From Bacillus sp. SORGH_AS_0510 (GTDB lineage: Bacteria > Bacillota > Bacilli > Bacillales > Cytobacillaceae), in assembly GCF_030818775.1 (NCBI RefSeq), contig NZ_JAUTAU010000001.1, positions 1,244,001-1,308,000 of the forward strand: a stretch of DNA of 64,000 nt, written 5' to 3'. Below the pieces are notes generated by a model, which was not told where the DNA came from, searched no databases, and was given only the letters and a program-made list of their open reading frames with translations. Position 1 is the stretch's first letter; each line of letters begins with the position of its first letter. Below are positions 9,782 to 20,954 of the stretch, piece after piece. The translations under genes were made by a program, and so were the position numbers.

Positions 9782-10717
9782 TTGCCAAAAGTACGCACGA
9801 AAGACATATTAGATAAATTTCAGCTTGAATTGGTCAGTGGTGAAGAGGGAATTAATCGTCCCATTACTACGAGTGATATTTCGCGTCCAGGAATTGAAAT
9901 CGCCGGATATTTTGAATTTTATCCAGCGGAACGTATTCAACTTCTAGGAAAAACAGAGCTCTCCTTTTTCGAAGAGCTTTCTGAGAGTGAGCGAATATCA
10001 AGAATGGAGCGGTTATGTACCGATATTACTCCAGCCATTATTGTGACAAGAGATATTGAAGTACCAGTGGAATTAATTGAAGCGTCGGAACGCGAGTCTG
10101 TACCTGTTTTACGGACAAGCATGAAAACGACCCGTTTCTCCAGCCGCTTAACAAACTTTCTAGAAAGTAAGCTCGCTCCAACTACAGCTGTTCACGGCGT
10201 CTTAGTTGATGTGTATGGAATTGGAGTTTTAATTACAGGAAAAAGCGGTGTAGGTAAAAGTGAAACCGCACTTGAGTTAGTGAAGCGCGGACACCGCCTT
10301 GTCGCAGATGATTGTGTGGAGATTCGCCAGGAAGACCAGGATACATTAGTTGGTACGTCTCCAGAGTTAATCGAACATCTATTAGAAATCCGAGGTTTAG
10401 GTATCATCAATGTTATGACCCTTTTCGGTGCCGGTGCCGTTCGCAGTAACAAGCGAATTACACTCGTTATGAATTTAGAGATCTGGGATGCAAAAAAACA
10501 ATATGACCGCCTTGGATTAGACGAAGAGAAAATGAAGATTATTGATACAGAGGTTACGAAAATGACCGTACCTGTCCGCCCAGGACGAAACTTAGCAGTT
10601 ATCATTGAAGTAGCTGCGATGAACTACCGTCTAAAACGGATGGGTGTTAACGCCGCTCAGCAATTTACAGACCGTCTATCAGATGTGATTGAAGACGGTG
10701 AACACGAGGATATTTAA
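9782..10717 (+). CDS. hprK: HPr kinase/phosphorylase
   Basis: Phosphorylates and dephosphorylates Ser46 of HPr and Crh in response to glycolytic intermediates, the master sensor of carbon catabolite repression. 311 aa from TTG 9782; AAGGAGG at 9768-9774 and the family N-terminus ([12 protein letters not shown]) fix this start over ATG 9752. The P-loop GKSGVGKS is near residue 153 and the signature [19 protein letters not shown] near 205. Its target Crh is encoded at 27662, and the CggR-controlled glycolytic operon, whose intermediates it senses, is at 30.9 kb. lgt follows, as in other Bacilli. Confidence 0.97.
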   Translation: MPKVRTKDILDKFQLELVSGEEGINRPITTSDISRPGIEIAGYFEFYPAERIQLLGKTELSFFEELSESERISRMERLCTDITPAIIVTRDIEVPVELIEASERESVPVLRTSMKTTRFSSRLTNFLESKLAPTTAVHGVLVDVYGIGVLITGKSGVGKSETALELVKRGHRLVADDCVEIRQEDQDTLVGTSPELIEHLLEIRGLGIINVMTLFGAGAVRSNKRITLVMNLEIWDAKKQYDRLGLDEEKMKIIDTEVTKMTVPVRPGRNLAVIIEVAAMNYRLKRMGVNAAQQFTDRLSDVIEDGEHEDI

Positions 10718-10737
10718 AGAGTAAAGGAGAGAGAGAG

Positions 10738-11553
10738 ATGAACGAATCGATTCAGCCGCTAAACCCGATTGCCTTTTCTCTAGGGCCTATCGATGTACAT
10801 TGGTATGGAATTATTATTGGTTCAGGTTTGGCGCTTGCCCTGTTCCTGGCAATTAGAGAAGGGGAGCGACGTGGACTTCCAAAGGATACATTTGCTGATT
10901 TAATGCTTTGGGCGATTCCGATTGCAATAATTTCAGCCCGTATCTATTATGTTGTCTTCGAATGGAAGTATTATATTAAACACCCGATTGAAGTACCGCA
11001 GATTTGGAATGGTGGAATTGCTATTCATGGTGCATTGATTGGTTCGGTTATCACTACGTATGTGTTTTCGAAAAAGCGTGGAATCTCCTTCTGGAAGATT
11101 GCTGATATCGCAGCGCCAAGTATTATTCTTGGACAGGCAATAGGCCGTTGGGGAAACTTCATGAACCAGGAAGCACATGGCGGGGAAGTCACAAGAGCTT
11201 TCCTTGAGAATCTCCACTTACCGGAATTTATTATTAATCAAATGTATATTAATGGAACGTACTACCACCCAACCTTCTTATATGAGTCTATCTGGGATTT
11301 TGTCGGCTTTTTCTTATTACTTTTACTTCGTCGCGTGAACTTCCGCCGTGGAGAGCTTTTCCTTTCCTATGTTATCTGGTATTCCATAGGCCGCTTTTTC
11401 GTCGAGGGGATGCGCACAGACAGCTTAATGCTTGGAAGCCTCCGTATGGCACAGACGATTTCGATTGTCCTTGTTGTTGCGGCAGTGGCGATCATCATTT
11501 ACCGTCGTACCAAGCATCTTTCTAAGGCACATTATTTAGATCAAACCAATTAG
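10738..11553 (+). CDS. lgt: Prolipoprotein diacylglyceryl transferase
   Basis: Integral membrane enzyme moving diacylglycerol from phosphatidylglycerol to the lipobox cysteine. 271 aa with about seven membrane segments. The Lgt signature [14 protein letters not shown] is near residues 137-150 and the essential IAIHG histidine near 100. RBS AAAGGAGAGAG. Located 20 bp after hprK. The lipoprotein encoded at 61021 in this window would be one client. Confidence 0.97.
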   Translation: MNESIQPLNPIAFSLGPIDVHWYGIIIGSGLALALFLAIREGERRGLPKDTFADLMLWAIPIAIISARIYYVVFEWKYYIKHPIEVPQIWNGGIAIHGALIGSVITTYVFSKKRGISFWKIADIAAPSIILGQAIGRWGNFMNQEAHGGEVTRAFLENLHLPEFIINQMYINGTYYHPTFLYESIWDFVGFFLLLLLRRVNFRRGELFLSYVIWYSIGRFFVEGMRTDSLMLGSLRMAQTISIVLVVAAVAIIIYRRTKHLSKAHYLDQTN

Positions 11554-11592
11554 TATCGAAGGAATAAAGAATAGAAAGGGGATAAGGGGGAA

Positions 11593-12537
11593 ATGTTAGT
11601 AAGTTCAATAAAAAAAGGGCTGCTCGTTGGTTTAAAAACAACATGGACCTTGGGGAAAATTATTTTCCCGGTTACCTTGATTGTGGCCGTCCTGCAGTAT
11701 ACACCTGTACTGCCTTGGATTATCAAATTAATTTCCCCGCTCATGAAGTTGATCGGTTTGTCAGGGGATGCTGCAATACCGCTTGTACTGGGGAATTTCC
11801 TGAATCTATATGCGGCAATTGGTGCCATACTAACATTAGATTTTTCAGTCAAAGAAGTATTTATCCTTGCGGTCATGCTATCGTTTTCGCATAACTTGTT
11901 CATCGAATCCAGTGTGGCGATGAAGGCAGGTGTAAAGTTGTGGGTCGTGCTCGTGACAAGACCAGGACTTGCACTTCTTTCTGCGGTTGTGATTAACCTT
12001 GTATGGCATGGGGGCGGAGAAAAAGCGCAGTACGGTTTCATTGAGCAAAGTACTGTCCATGCGGATGGAGTTTTTGACATCCTCATGGTGGCTATGCAAA
12101 AAGCAGGGCTGGGTATTTTACAGTTAGCGATGATTGTAATTCCGCTTATGGTCGTCATCCAAATTTTAAAGGATTTACAGTGGTTACATCGTTTTTCAAA
12201 AACAATGGCACCAGTGACAAAAACACTTGGTATGAAAGAAAATACGTCAACGACAATGGCTGCCGGATTATTATTCGGTTTAGCATATGGGGCAGGCGTG
12301 ATGATTCAGGCGGTAAAAGAAGACGGCGTCAGCAAGAAGGATATTACACTGGCATTTATTTTTCTAATGGCCTGCCATGCAGTGGTGGAAGATACACTCA
12401 TCTTTGTGCCGCTTGGCATCCCTGTCTGGCCATTATTTTTGATCCGGCTTGGGGTAGCCGTTGTACTCACCTTAATCGTAGGTACCATATGGACACGTTC
12501 GGGCCTAGTAAAAAGAAAGGAAGCAACTTATGACTAA
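11593..12537 (+). CDS. yvoD: Nucleoside-recognition (gate) domain membrane protein, YvoD-like
   Basis: 314 aa, about eight membrane segments, two copies of the Gate/nucleoside recognition fold ([39 protein letters not shown]). Same position as B. subtilis yvoD between lgt and ppaX. Related proteins include spore maturation SpmA/SpmB; the substrate is unknown. The RBS is a G-rich GGGGATAAGGGGG. Its 3' end overlaps ppaX by 8 bp. Confidence 0.82.
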   Translation: MLVSSIKKGLLVGLKTTWTLGKIIFPVTLIVAVLQYTPVLPWIIKLISPLMKLIGLSGDAAIPLVLGNFLNLYAAIGAILTLDFSVKEVFILAVMLSFSHNLFIESSVAMKAGVKLWVVLVTRPGLALLSAVVINLVWHGGGEKAQYGFIEQSTVHADGVFDILMVAMQKAGLGILQLAMIVIPLMVVIQILKDLQWLHRFSKTMAPVTKTLGMKENTSTTMAAGLLFGLAYGAGVMIQAVKEDGVSKKDITLAFIFLMACHAVVEDTLIFVPLGIPVWPLFLIRLGVAVVLTLIVGTIWTRSGLVKRKEATYD

Positions 12538-13174
12538 CAAAATTACAACCGTTCTATTTGATTTAGATGGGACATTGATTGATACAAATGAATTAATTAT
12601 TACGACCTATTTGCATACGTTGGAAAAATACTTTCCAAGCAAATATCAAAGAGAAGATGTTTTGCCCTTCCTCGGACCAACGCTGCATGAAGTGTTTGGC
12701 AATATGGACCCTGACCGCGTAGAGGAAATGGTTTCAGAATATAGAGCCTTTAACATTGCCAACCATGACGAATTAGTGAAAGAATTTGAAGGTGTACTAG
12801 AGACGGTGCAGACATTGAAGGAGCGCGGCTATAAGATGGGTATCGTCACAACAAAACGTCATGATGTTACCCTAAAAGGCTTACGCTTGATGAATCTCGA
12901 AGACTATTTCGAAGTGATTGTGGCGTATGATCATGTGGAAAAAGTGAAGCCAGACCCAGAACCGATTTTTAAGGCTCTTGAACAGCTAGGATCGACACCT
13001 GAAGAGTCGATCATGGTAGGAGATAACTTCCATGATATTTTGGCCGGAAAAAATGCAGGTACGGCAACTGCTGGCGTGGCCTGGTCGATTAAAGGCAGAG
13101 AATATGTAGCTAAGTACGAACCAGATTATATGCTAGAGAACATGAAGGATTTATTAACTATTCTCGGAGAGTGA
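12530..13174 (+). CDS. ppaX: Pyrophosphatase PpaX (HAD family)
   Basis: Hydrolyses the pyrophosphate released when HprK/P dephosphorylates Ser-P-HPr. 214 aa. HAD motif [12 protein letters not shown] is at residues 9-19, motif II (VTTKRH) near 107, motif III (KPDPEP) near 143 and motif IV (MVGDNFHDI) near 160. Overlaps yvoD and is clustered with hprK, which supports the assignment over a general phosphoglycolate phosphatase. Confidence 0.93.
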   Translation: MTNKITTVLFDLDGTLIDTNELIITTYLHTLEKYFPSKYQREDVLPFLGPTLHEVFGNMDPDRVEEMVSEYRAFNIANHDELVKEFEGVLETVQTLKERGYKMGIVTTKRHDVTLKGLRLMNLEDYFEVIVAYDHVEKVKPDPEPIFKALEQLGSTPEESIMVGDNFHDILAGKNAGTATAGVAWSIKGREYVAKYEPDYMLENMKDLLTILGE

Positions 13175-13179
13175 GAAAC

Positions 13180-13713
13180 ATGAGGAACACGACCCGCTAC
13201 CCTGTTGAAGGTGCGAACTCCTTGTGGCATGTCTATAAGACGGTGCCATTTTGGAAGGTTGTCAGAAATTTTATTGTCATTCAGCTGGCGCGTTATACGC
13301 CATTTTTGGGAATGAAAAATTGGCTTTATCGCACCTTCCTTGGACTTAAGGTGGGCGAGCAAACCAGTTTTGCATTGATGGTGATGCTTGATGTCATGTT
13401 CCCAGAAAAAATCAGCGTTGGCCGTAACACGGTGATCGGATACAATACAACCATTCTGGCCCACGAGTATTTAATTAAAGAATACCGCCTCGGGCCCGTT
13501 TCGATTGGCAGTGAGGTTATGATTGGGGCCAACTCTACGATTCTACCGGGGATAACGATTGGTGACGGAGCGATTGTATCGGCAGGAACGCTTGTGCACA
13601 AGGATGTTCCTGCAGGTGCATTTGTCGGTGGCAATCCGATGCGGGTAATCTATTCAAAGGAAGAGCTCGCCGAACGCTGGGCAGACGACCCAATCTACGG
13701 TGTTCAAAAATAA
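13180..13713 (+). CDS. yvoF: YvoF-like acyltransferase, left-handed beta-helix
   Basis: 177 aa. Hexapeptide repeats ([32 protein letters not shown] region, residues ~110-150) mark a LbH O-acetyltransferase. The catalytic histidine is probably in [14 protein letters not shown] 13180 is preferred over GTG 13171 because it matches the family start ([16 protein letters not shown]) and is well spaced from GGAGAGTGA. Last gene of the hprK operon. Acceptor substrate unknown. Confidence 0.87.
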   Translation: MRNTTRYPVEGANSLWHVYKTVPFWKVVRNFIVIQLARYTPFLGMKNWLYRTFLGLKVGEQTSFALMVMLDVMFPEKISVGRNTVIGYNTTILAHEYLIKEYRLGPVSIGSEVMIGANSTILPGITIGDGAIVSAGTLVHKDVPAGAFVGGNPMRVIYSKEELAERWADDPIYGVQK

Positions 13714-13724
13714 ACATTGAAGGA

Positions 13725-13756
13725 AGCCTAGTTTAACGACTGGGCTTTTTTTTTTG
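13725..13756 (+). terminator. Intrinsic terminator of the hprK operon
   Basis: Stem AGCCTAGT / ACTGGGCT followed by at least nine T. Confidence 0.9.
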
Positions 13757-13782
13757 GGAAAAATGCAGCTGGAGTTTGGGGT

Positions 13783-13901
13783 TTGGCGGAATAAATGAGA
13801 AAAGTGGCGGAATTACGCCAAAAGTTGGCGGAATAAATAGAATAGTTGGCGGAATTCTGTTAAAAGTCGGCGGAAAAAATCAAAAAAGTTGCGGAATCGT
13901 A
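13783..13901. repeat. 21-bp-period array, core TTGGCGGAA (6 units)
   Basis: GGCGG at 13785, 13806, 13827, 13848, 13869 and (as TGCGG) 13890, exact 21-bp steps. Same core as 5648-5768 but different variable centres. Lies about 27 bp past a terminator. The rest of the 13714-14110 gap holds only the his promoter. Confidence 0.9.
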
Positions 13902-14007
13902 CCAAATGACCTCAAGAACAAAAATTGCATTCCGATGGATGAATCCAAAAACTAGGGTAAAATAATCAAAACTATGCCTATTTTCCAACAAGAATAACAC
14001 TTTTTCA

Positions 14008-14036
14008 TTGACGTACTGTGTCACTAGAGGTAAACT
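14008..14036 (+). promoter_or_regulatory. Promoter of the histidine operon
   Basis: -35 TTGACG (14008-14013), 17-bp spacer, -10 TAAACT (14031-14036). The remaining ~65-nt leader shows no T-box (no AGGGTGGNACCGCG-like element), so histidine control by a T-box is not supported. Confidence 0.65.
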
Positions 14037-14110
14037 ACTAATAACTTTAATTCGTTAGCATATTAGCAGACTAAAGCAAATGCAATTTTTACAAATAAAG
14101 GGTGAGCCAG

Positions 14111-15283
14111 ATGAGTCGCTTGTTTATGTTTGAAAAGCCCTTGGGGATGCGGGATACCCTGCCGGAGCTTTATGAAAAAAAAGATCGTGTACGCACATAC
14201 ATGGCAGAAACGATGAAACTTTGGGGCTATCAATTTATTGAAACACCTACGCTTGAATACTATGAAACAGTTGGAGCAGCGTCTGCAATCGCTGACCAGC
14301 AGTTATTTAAATTACTTGATAAAGAAGGGCATACGTTAGTCCTACGTCCAGATATGACTGCACCCATCGCTCGGGTGGCAGCATCCAAACTGTTAGAAGA
14401 AGACCTGCCAGTAAGACTGGCCTATTCAGCAAATGTATTTCGCGCCCAGCAGCGTGAAGGTGGGAGGCCGGCAGAATTCGAACAAATCGGTGTGGAATGT
14501 TTGAATGAGGACACGGTTTCTTGTGATGGCGAGGTCATTGCCTTACTGATTTCTTCCTTGAAAAAAGCGGGGCTGCCACAATTTCAAGTATCCGTTGGGC
14601 ATGTTGGTTTTGCCCAGGAATTGTTTGTCCAAATTCTTGGAACCAATGGACGTGCCAATGCCTTACGTAAGTTTTTGTTTGAGAAAAATTATGTAGGCTA
14701 TCGCGAGCATGTAAACTCTTTACAGCTTTCGTCGATTGATAAGCAGCGTCTCTTAAAGCTTTTACAATTAAGAGGCGGAGAAGAAGTCATCGGCCAGGCC
14801 TTGGATATCATTGAAAACTACAAGGGAAAAGAAGCGATTGTCGAGTTGAAAGAGCTTTGGGATGTCATTAAGGACTACGGTGTCGAGGATTATGTGAAGT
14901 TTGATTTTACCATCGTCAGCCATATGAGTTATTATTCCGGCATATTATTCGAGGCGTATGCCGGGAATGTAGGTTTTCCGATTGGAAATGGTGGACGCTA
15001 TAGTTTAATAGAGAAGTTTGGGAAACAGGCGAGTGCCACTGGATTTGCTGTCCGGGTGGATATGTTGCTTGAAGCACTTGGAGGCGGTCAACTGGAAAAC
15101 AGCACTCACTGTATCTTTTTCAGCCAGGAACGTCGCAAGGAAGCCTTTCAATTAGCGAGTGAGATGCACGAGCAGGGGAAAAAGGCAGTCCTGCAAGATA
15201 TATCCGGTGTGAATAATTTAGATGCTTTTACAAAAAGGTTTGCCGAGACAACCTATTTAATCGGAGGGCGCGGCGATGAGTAA
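14111..15283 (+). CDS. hisZ: HisZ, ATP phosphoribosyltransferase regulatory subunit
   Basis: Histidyl-tRNA-synthetase paralogue that partners short-form HisG in the first step of histidine synthesis. 390 aa from ATG 14111 ([30 protein letters not shown]). Class II synthetase motif 2 ([20 protein letters not shown]) is near residues 115-134, with the motif 3-like GNGGRY near 295. It lacks the tRNA-binding C-terminal domain. Overlaps hisG by 8 bp. Confidence 0.95.
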   Translation: MSRLFMFEKPLGMRDTLPELYEKKDRVRTYMAETMKLWGYQFIETPTLEYYETVGAASAIADQQLFKLLDKEGHTLVLRPDMTAPIARVAASKLLEEDLPVRLAYSANVFRAQQREGGRPAEFEQIGVECLNEDTVSCDGEVIALLISSLKKAGLPQFQVSVGHVGFAQELFVQILGTNGRANALRKFLFEKNYVGYREHVNSLQLSSIDKQRLLKLLQLRGGEEVIGQALDIIENYKGKEAIVELKELWDVIKDYGVEDYVKFDFTIVSHMSYYSGILFEAYAGNVGFPIGNGGRYSLIEKFGKQASATGFAVRVDMLLEALGGGQLENSTHCIFFSQERRKEAFQLASEMHEQGKKAVLQDISGVNNLDAFTKRFAETTYLIGGRGDE

Positions 15284-15914
15284 CATATTAACAATTGCAA
15301 TGCCAAAAGGGCGGATTTTTGAAGAGGCAGTTGAATTGCTCCGGAAAGCAAATTATCAGTTGCCACCAGAGTTTGATGATTCTCGAAAACTAATTATAGA
15401 TGTGGAAGAGGAAGGGTTACGCTTCATACTAGCCAAGCCAATGGATGTGGCTACCTATGTGGAGCATGGCGTGGCTGATGTAGGAATCGCCGGAAAGGAT
15501 GTTTTGCTAGAAGAGGAGCGCGATGTGTATGAGCTCCTTGATTTAAAAATAAGCTACTGCTACTTGGCAGTTGCCGGCCTTCCAAACACTAAAATGAATG
15601 ATGTCGCTCCACGAGTGGCGACTAAATATCCGAATGTAGCAGAAGCCTATTTCCGCGAGCAAGGGGAACAGGTCGAAATCATTAAGTTAAACGGTTCGAT
15701 CGAGCTTGCACCAATCATTGGCTTATCCGACCGAATTGTGGATATCGTTTCAACAGGACGTACCCTGAAGGAAAATGGGTTGGTGGAATATGAACGAATC
15801 GGTGATGTGACATCAAGGTTAATTGTGAACCCTGTCAGCTACCGCATCCATGACGCTCGGATTGATGAACTAGTGAGCCGGTTGGCTGTAGTGGTTTCGC
15901 AGGGGGGAATGTGA
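15276..15914 (+). CDS. hisG: ATP phosphoribosyltransferase, short form
   Basis: Catalyses ATP + PRPP to phosphoribosyl-ATP, the committed step. 212 aa: the short form without the ACT-like regulatory domain, which needs HisZ encoded just upstream. The PRPP-binding region [18 protein letters not shown] is near residues 151-168. Start ATG 15276 with the RBS (GGAGGGCG) inside hisZ. Confidence 0.96.
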   Translation: MSNILTIAMPKGRIFEEAVELLRKANYQLPPEFDDSRKLIIDVEEEGLRFILAKPMDVATYVEHGVADVGIAGKDVLLEEERDVYELLDLKISYCYLAVAGLPNTKMNDVAPRVATKYPNVAEAYFREQGEQVEIIKLNGSIELAPIIGLSDRIVDIVSTGRTLKENGLVEYERIGDVTSRLIVNPVSYRIHDARIDELVSRLAVVVSQGGM

Positions 15915-15915
15915 T

Positions 15916-17193
15916 ATGAAAATAGTAAAAGTATCAGACGAGGTTTCGATTAAACGCTCAATCGAAGCGGGTACCGCTGAGCAGGTAGCCATCGTTAAGG
16001 GGATTATTCAGGAGATTCGTACACGTGGTGATGAAGCGCTAAGAGAGTATACGGAGAAATTCGATCGAGTGAACCTGTCTTCTTTTTCTGTCACCGAAGG
16101 GGAATTGGAAGCGGCTTATCAAAAGGTCGATGAAGACTTTGTCGCTATTGTTCGGGAGGCGGCGGAAAATATTCGTGCCTTCCATGAAAAGCAGCTTCGT
16201 CCATCGTGGATGACGACGGAGGAGAATGGAACAATACTTGGTCAAAAAATAACCCCGCTTGATTCCGTGGGTGTGTATGTTCCAGGAGGCACAGCAGCCT
16301 ATCCGTCATCGGTGCTGATGAACGTGATTCCAGCGAAGGTGGCTGGGGTAAAGCGGATTGTGATGGTGTCTCCGCCGGATAGCGAGGGGAATTTGCCAGC
16401 CGCGGTGTTGGTTGCTGCGAAAGAAGCGGGCGTTGAAGAAATTTATAAAGTAGGCGGTGCCCAAGCGATTGCTGCTCTTGCTTATGGAACAGAGTCGATT
16501 GCATCCGTTGATAAAATTACAGGCCCCGGGAATATTTTTGTGGCGCTGGCTAAACGCGAAGTCTTCGGGGATGTCGATATCGATATGATTGCCGGTCCGA
16601 GTGAAATTGCTATTTTAGCAGATGAAACAGCCCGGGCCGATGAGGTGGCGGCGGATTTGTTATCACAGGCAGAACATGATCCACGTGCCTGCAGTGTGTT
16701 GGTTACCCCGTCTATGAGATTGGCGGAAGAGGTAGCGCAAGAGGTGGAGAAACAGCTTGTTGTGTTGCCGCGTCAAGAAATAGCGGCCCGTTCGATTGCG
16801 GATTATGGTGTGATTTATGTAGCGGCTGATTTGGATGAAGCGGTCGAGACGGTTAACCAGTTAGCGCCAGAGCATTTGGAGATTATGACGGAAAATGCGA
16901 TAGAGCTTCTTGGAAAAATTCGTCACGCAGGGGCAATTTTTATCGGGCGGTATAGCTCAGAGCCGGTGGGTGATTATTTTGCCGGACCAAACCATGTGCT
17001 ACCGACAAACGGAACGGCGCGCTTCTCAAGTCCGCTGAATGTCGATGATTTTCAAAAGAAATCGAGCGTGATTGTCTATAGCAAGAAGGCATTAACTGAT
17101 AATGCAGTGAAGATTGCGAAGTTTGCAAGAATGGAAGGGCTAGAGGCACACGCCCGGGCCGTGGAAATTCGATTGGAAAATGATAATAAATAG
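15916..17193 (+). CDS. hisD: Histidinol dehydrogenase
   Basis: Zinc enzyme oxidising L-histidinol to histidine in two NAD-dependent steps. 425 aa. [16 protein letters not shown] and the zinc-ligand segment LLSQAEHDP are near residues 200-260; the catalytic APEHLE is near 317. It starts 1 bp after hisG with AGGGGGG as RBS. The next his gene is 272 bp away across a 52-bp repeat array, unlike the tight spacing elsewhere in the operon. Confidence 0.97.
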   Translation: MKIVKVSDEVSIKRSIEAGTAEQVAIVKGIIQEIRTRGDEALREYTEKFDRVNLSSFSVTEGELEAAYQKVDEDFVAIVREAAENIRAFHEKQLRPSWMTTEENGTILGQKITPLDSVGVYVPGGTAAYPSSVLMNVIPAKVAGVKRIVMVSPPDSEGNLPAAVLVAAKEAGVEEIYKVGGAQAIAALAYGTESIASVDKITGPGNIFVALAKREVFGDVDIDMIAGPSEIAILADETARADEVAADLLSQAEHDPRACSVLVTPSMRLAEEVAQEVEKQLVVLPRQEIAARSIADYGVIYVAADLDEAVETVNQLAPEHLEIMTENAIELLGKIRHAGAIFIGRYSSEPVGDYFAGPNHVLPTNGTARFSSPLNVDDFQKKSSVIVYSKKALTDNAVKIAKFARMEGLEAHARAVEIRLENDNK

Positions 17194-17196
17194 GAT

Positions 17197-17404
17197 GAAG
17201 GACAAAGTGACCTGTTCAAACGGTGAAACTGTCCTTCAACGGGTGTATGAAGGACAAAATCACCTGTTGGAGAGGTAAAACTGTCCTTTATCAGGCGTAT
17301 GAAGGACAAAATGACCTGAATGAGGGTTGAAAATGTCCTTCATCAGGCATTTGAAGTACAAAATTAATCACTAATAAGGCATAACTGTCTTTCATAAAGC
17401 AGAA
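17197..17404. repeat. 52-bp-period palindromic array (4 units) inside the his operon
   Basis: GAAGGACAAA recurs at 17197, 17249, 17301 and (as GAAGTACAAA) 17353, exactly 52 bp apart. Each unit carries GAAGGACA near its start and TGTCCTTC about 32 bp later, so each can form a hairpin. It fills the hisD-hisB gap (17194-17465); nothing else is visible there except the hisB RBS. Confidence 0.9.
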
Positions 17405-17465
17405 CCCCTATTAATGTACATAAGAATCTTAAAAAATGAAGCAAGAATTACAGGAGGGCATCTTC

Positions 17466-18053
17466 ATGGAACGAGTGGCGAATATTAGACGGAACACGAA
17501 CGAGACAAAAATCCAACTATCATTAGCAGTGGATGGGGAAGGACAATCCAATTTGGAAACAGGTGTCCCATTCCTCAGTCACATGCTTGATTTATTCACC
17601 AAACACGGGCAATTCAATCTGACTGTAAATGCCAACGGAGATACAGAGGTGGACGATCACCACACAACAGAAGATATCGGTATCTGCTTAGGGCAGGCTT
17701 TACGAGAAGCCCTTGGCGACAAACGCGGCATCAAACGCTACGGAAATGCTTTCGTTCCAATGGACGAAGCGTTAGCTCAAGTAGTTGTTGACCTCAGCAA
17801 TCGTCCGCACCTTGAAATGCGCGCAGAGTTTCCAGGTCAGAAGGTGGGAACATTTGATACGGAACTTGTCCATGAATTTCTTTGGAAACTAGCCCTAGAG
17901 GCAAGAATGAACCTCCACGTGATTGTTCACTATGGAAAAAACACCCACCACATGATTGAAGCAGTCTTTAAAGCACTAGGCCGAGCTCTAGACGAAGCAA
18001 CCACCATCGACCCACGCATCAAAGGCATTCCATCCACAAAAGGGATGCTATAA
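17466..18053 (+). CDS. hisB: Imidazoleglycerol-phosphate dehydratase
   Basis: Dehydrates imidazole glycerol phosphate to imidazole acetol phosphate. 195 aa, monofunctional. Metal-binding motifs DDHHTTEDIGI (residues ~64-74) and NTHHMIEAVFKALGRAL (~159-175) are intact. ATG 17466 follows AGGAGGG at a good distance; an upstream in-frame ATG at 17436 lacks a site. Confidence 0.97.
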   Translation: MERVANIRRNTNETKIQLSLAVDGEGQSNLETGVPFLSHMLDLFTKHGQFNLTVNANGDTEVDDHHTTEDIGICLGQALREALGDKRGIKRYGNAFVPMDEALAQVVVDLSNRPHLEMRAEFPGQKVGTFDTELVHEFLWKLALEARMNLHVIVHYGKNTHHMIEAVFKALGRALDEATTIDPRIKGIPSTKGML

Positions 18054-18058
18054 AAAAC

Positions 18059-18091
18059 AGTGGTGTCAGGCACCACTCGTGGACAGTGTCC
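18059..18091. repeat. Two adjacent small palindromes between hisB and hisH
   Basis: AGTGGTG-TCAGG-CACCACT (18059-18077) and GGACA-G-TGTCC (18081-18091). No T run follows, so this is not a standard terminator. The 13-mer GGTGTCAGGCACC within it recurs (reversed) at 43885 and 51531. Confidence 0.75.
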
Positions 18092-18143
18092 GCCTGAGAT
18101 GGACATGATTAAAATGCAAAGCACCTAGAAAGGAGGGGAACGG

Positions 18144-18770
18144 ATGATTGGGATTGTTGATTATGGCATGGGGAATTTGTTTAGTGTGAGTAAGGCATTG
18201 GAACGGCTAGGCGCCGAGTATTTTATTTCGGCTGATCACAAGGAATTGCTTAGTGCAGATGGACTGCTTATCCCTGGCGTTGGTTCCTTCCGTGATGCCA
18301 TGGAACGTCTTCCGGTAAACACCATTAAGGAATATACGGCAACAGGTAAGCCTGTGCTCGGCATTTGTCTGGGCATGCAGCTGCTTTTCGAAAGCAGTGA
18401 AGAAAATGGGGTAACACAAGGATTAGGATTGTTACCTGGCAGTGTTCGCCGCTTCCCAGGGCAAACAGCAGAAGGTGAATCTTATAAAGTACCTCACATG
18501 GGCTGGAACAAGCTTGAATTCGTAAAAGACTCTCCCCTCACGACAAACCTGGAAGAGGATTATGTGTATTTCGTTCATTCTTATTACGTAGATGCCAAAA
18601 ATTCTGAAGTGTTGATCGCCAAAGCCGAGTATCACGAACAGGTGTCAGCAGTAGTAGGCAAGGACAATGTTATGGGGATGCAATTTCATCCTGAAAAAAG
18701 CAGCAAGCTGGGTATGGCCCTTCTAAATAATTTTTTACAAATGGTGGAGGAAAGGAAGGCAATTCGATGA
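18144..18770 (+). CDS. hisH: Imidazole glycerol phosphate synthase, glutaminase subunit
   Basis: Class I glutamine amidotransferase that feeds ammonia to HisF. 208 aa. Nucleophile cysteine in [11 protein letters not shown] (~residue 79), with histidine and glutamate in QFHPEKS (~residues 186-188). Strong RBS AAAGGAGGGGA. Overlaps hisA by 4 bp. Confidence 0.97.
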   Translation: MIGIVDYGMGNLFSVSKALERLGAEYFISADHKELLSADGLLIPGVGSFRDAMERLPVNTIKEYTATGKPVLGICLGMQLLFESSEENGVTQGLGLLPGSVRRFPGQTAEGESYKVPHMGWNKLEFVKDSPLTTNLEEDYVYFVHSYYVDAKNSEVLIAKAEYHEQVSAVVGKDNVMGMQFHPEKSSKLGMALLNNFLQMVEERKAIR

Positions 18771-19492
18771 GTTTCATAATTTATCCAGCCATTGATATGC
18801 GAGGAGGAAATTGCGTACGGCTGCTTCAAGGCGATTATGATAAGGAAACAATCTACGGGGACTCTCCGTTTGATATGGCAAGAAGCTTCGCTGCTAACGG
18901 GGCGGAGTGGATTCACATGGTCGACCTGGACGGCGCAAAGGACGGCAAGCGTGTCAATGACCGTTTTGTCATTGAGGCCGCCCAAAAGCTGAACGTAAAA
19001 ATCCAAATTGGCGGTGGCATTCGTTCAGAGGAAGATATCCTGCATTATCTCAATAATGGCGTGGATCGGGTGATCATCGGGAGTATTGCCGTTTCGAACC
19101 CGGAATTCGCTATGGACATGATTAAGAAGTACGGTGGAAAAATTGCCATCGGCATCGATGCGAAAAATGGGTATGTCGCCACACATGGGTGGCTGGATAC
19201 ATCGGAGCTTCGTGCAATAGATCTTGGCAAACGCTTTGCGGATGCAGGGGCAGATACCTTTATTTTTACAGACATTGCAACCGACGGTACACTTTCTGGA
19301 CCCAATATTGAGGCGGTTTGCCAGATGGCTGAAGTAACTGGAAAAAATGTCATTGCATCCGGTGGAGTAAGCAGTTTAGAGGATTTAAAGGCGTTAGCTT
19401 CTGAAAAAGGCATCAGCGGGGCGATTGTTGGAAAGGCCCTCTATGAAAATCGTTTTACACTAGAGGAAGCATTAGGAACAGCCAAAGCTTAA
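18767..19492 (+). CDS. hisA: HisA, ProFAR isomerase
   Basis: TIM-barrel isomerase converting ProFAR to PRFAR. 241 aa. Catalytic Asp8 in PAIDMRGG and the second acid in [14 protein letters not shown] (~residue 131). Phosphate-binding glycines in [10 protein letters not shown] and [11 protein letters not shown]. Translationally coupled to hisH (ATGA overlap). Confidence 0.97.
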   Translation: MSFIIYPAIDMRGGNCVRLLQGDYDKETIYGDSPFDMARSFAANGAEWIHMVDLDGAKDGKRVNDRFVIEAAQKLNVKIQIGGGIRSEEDILHYLNNGVDRVIIGSIAVSNPEFAMDMIKKYGGKIAIGIDAKNGYVATHGWLDTSELRAIDLGKRFADAGADTFIFTDIATDGTLSGPNIEAVCQMAEVTGKNVIASGGVSSLEDLKALASEKGISGAIVGKALYENRFTLEEALGTAKA

Positions 19493-19536
19493 TTTTAGCA
19501 AAGAAACATCACAAGGCACGGAAAAGGATGGTGAAA

Positions 19537-20301
19537 ATGATGACATTAACAAAACGAATTATTCCTTGTCTTGATGTGAAAGAAGGACGTGTCGTGAAAG
19601 GAGTCCAATTCGTGCAGCTGCGCGATGCAGGCGATCCGGTAGAATTAGCACGATTTTACGATGAGCAGGGGGCCGATGAGCTTGTATTTCTAGACATTTC
19701 TGCCTCCGTCGAGGGAAGAAAAACCATGGTCGAAGTGGTGAAGGCAGTTGCTTCCGAACTGGCCATTCCTTTTACAGTGGGCGGGGGGATTAACTCATTA
19801 GAGGACATGAAGAGAATTCTTCGAGCTGGAGCGGATAAGGTATCGTTGAATACCGCAGCCGTGATGCATCCGGAGCTAATTGGGGAAGGTGCAGGATACT
19901 TTGGTTCGCAATGTATTGTTGTTGCCATCGATGCTAAATACGACCCTGAAATCGGAACGTGGCGTGTATATACACACGGGGGACGGACCCCTACGGAGAA
20001 AAAGGTTGTTGATTGGGCAGTAGAAGCGGCAGAACGTGGGGCAGGCGAGATTTTGTTGACCAGCATGGATAGTGACGGGGAAAAGAATGGATTTGACTTA
20101 TCATTAACGAAAGCGGTCAGTGAGGCAGTTACCATTCCTGTCATTGCATCTGGTGGGGCAGGAAATGCCGAACACTTTGAAGAAGCTTATGTTAGTGGGA
20201 AAGCGGATGCGGCCCTAGCTGCGTCGATTTTCCACTACAAAGAAACGTCGGTGCATGAAGTAAAGAGCTATTTGCGGGAAAAAGGAGTTGTCGTCCGATG
20301 A
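19537..20301 (+). CDS. hisF: Imidazole glycerol phosphate synthase, cyclase subunit
   Basis: TIM-barrel cyclase using ammonia from HisH. About 254 aa. Catalytic Asp in [13 protein letters not shown] and in [15 protein letters not shown] (~residue 131). Three clustered ATG (19528, 19537, 19540); the RBS AAGGATGG and family N-terminus ([12 protein letters not shown]) favour 19537 or 19540. Overlaps hisI by 4 bp. Confidence 0.96.
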   Translation: MMTLTKRIIPCLDVKEGRVVKGVQFVQLRDAGDPVELARFYDEQGADELVFLDISASVEGRKTMVEVVKAVASELAIPFTVGGGINSLEDMKRILRAGADKVSLNTAAVMHPELIGEGAGYFGSQCIVVAIDAKYDPEIGTWRVYTHGGRTPTEKKVVDWAVEAAERGAGEILLTSMDSDGEKNGFDLSLTKAVSEAVTIPVIASGGAGNAEHFEEAYVSGKADAALAASIFHYKETSVHEVKSYLREKGVVVR

Positions 20302-20924
20302 ATATAGAAGAGATCCGGTTTGATGAAAAAGGACTTGTCCCTGCAATCATCCAAGATGCCGAAACGATGGAAGTTCTAACGTTAGCTTATATGAATAAGG
20401 AGTCGCTAGGGAAAACACTTGAGACGGGAGAAACCTGGTTTTTCAGCCGCTCTCGCCAGGAACTATGGCACAAGGGAGCGACAAGCGGCAATACGCAATC
20501 CGTTGTTAGCATGAAATATGACTGTGACAAGGATGCTCTGCTTGTGTTGGTGAATCCAAAGGGACCGGCGTGTCATACAGGTGCCGTTAGCTGCTTTACA
20601 GACGAGGTGGCGGATCGGAAGACAGGATTAGCCGATTACGCCATTCTTCAGAGGTTGGAAAAAGTCATCGTGCAACGGGAGCAGGAGCGTCCGGAAGGTG
20701 CCTATACTACGTACCTTTTTGAAAAAGGCGTCGATAAGATCTTGAAAAAGGTCGGAGAAGAAGCGTCAGAGGTAATTATTGCGGCAAAAAACCGTGACCG
20801 GGAAGAACTGAAATGGGAAGCAGCAGATTTGCTCTATCACCTGCAGGTTTTATTGGTTGAACAAGGTCTGCCATTTAAAGAAGTGTTACGAACATTAGAA
20901 GAAAGACATAAGGACCGGTCCTAA
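20298..20924 (+). CDS. hisI: Bifunctional phosphoribosyl-AMP cyclohydrolase/phosphoribosyl-ATP pyrophosphatase
   Basis: Fusion enzyme for steps 2 and 3 of histidine synthesis, 208 aa. The N-terminal cyclohydrolase has [13 protein letters not shown] and zinc ligand CHTGAVSCF (~residues 92-100). The C-terminal MazG-like pyrophosphatase has [19 protein letters not shown] (~155-173). Last gene of the operon; its stop lies within the terminator stem. Confidence 0.96.
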   Translation: MNIEEIRFDEKGLVPAIIQDAETMEVLTLAYMNKESLGKTLETGETWFFSRSRQELWHKGATSGNTQSVVSMKYDCDKDALLVLVNPKGPACHTGAVSCFTDEVADRKTGLADYAILQRLEKVIVQREQERPEGAYTTYLFEKGVDKILKKVGEEASEVIIAAKNRDREELKWEAADLLYHLQVLLVEQGLPFKEVLRTLEERHKDRS

Positions 20925-20940
20925 AGGGACTGGTTTTTTT
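20914..20940 (+). terminator. Intrinsic terminator of the his operon
   Basis: ACCGGTCC / GGACTGGT stem (one G-T pair) followed by seven T; it overlaps the hisI stop codon. Confidence 0.88.
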
Positions 20941-20954
20941 ATGTGGAGAGGAAT

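Noticed and set aside
14037..14110. T-box or other amino-acid riboswitch in the his leader
   Set aside because: The leader is too short and lacks the T-box sequence and an antiterminator.
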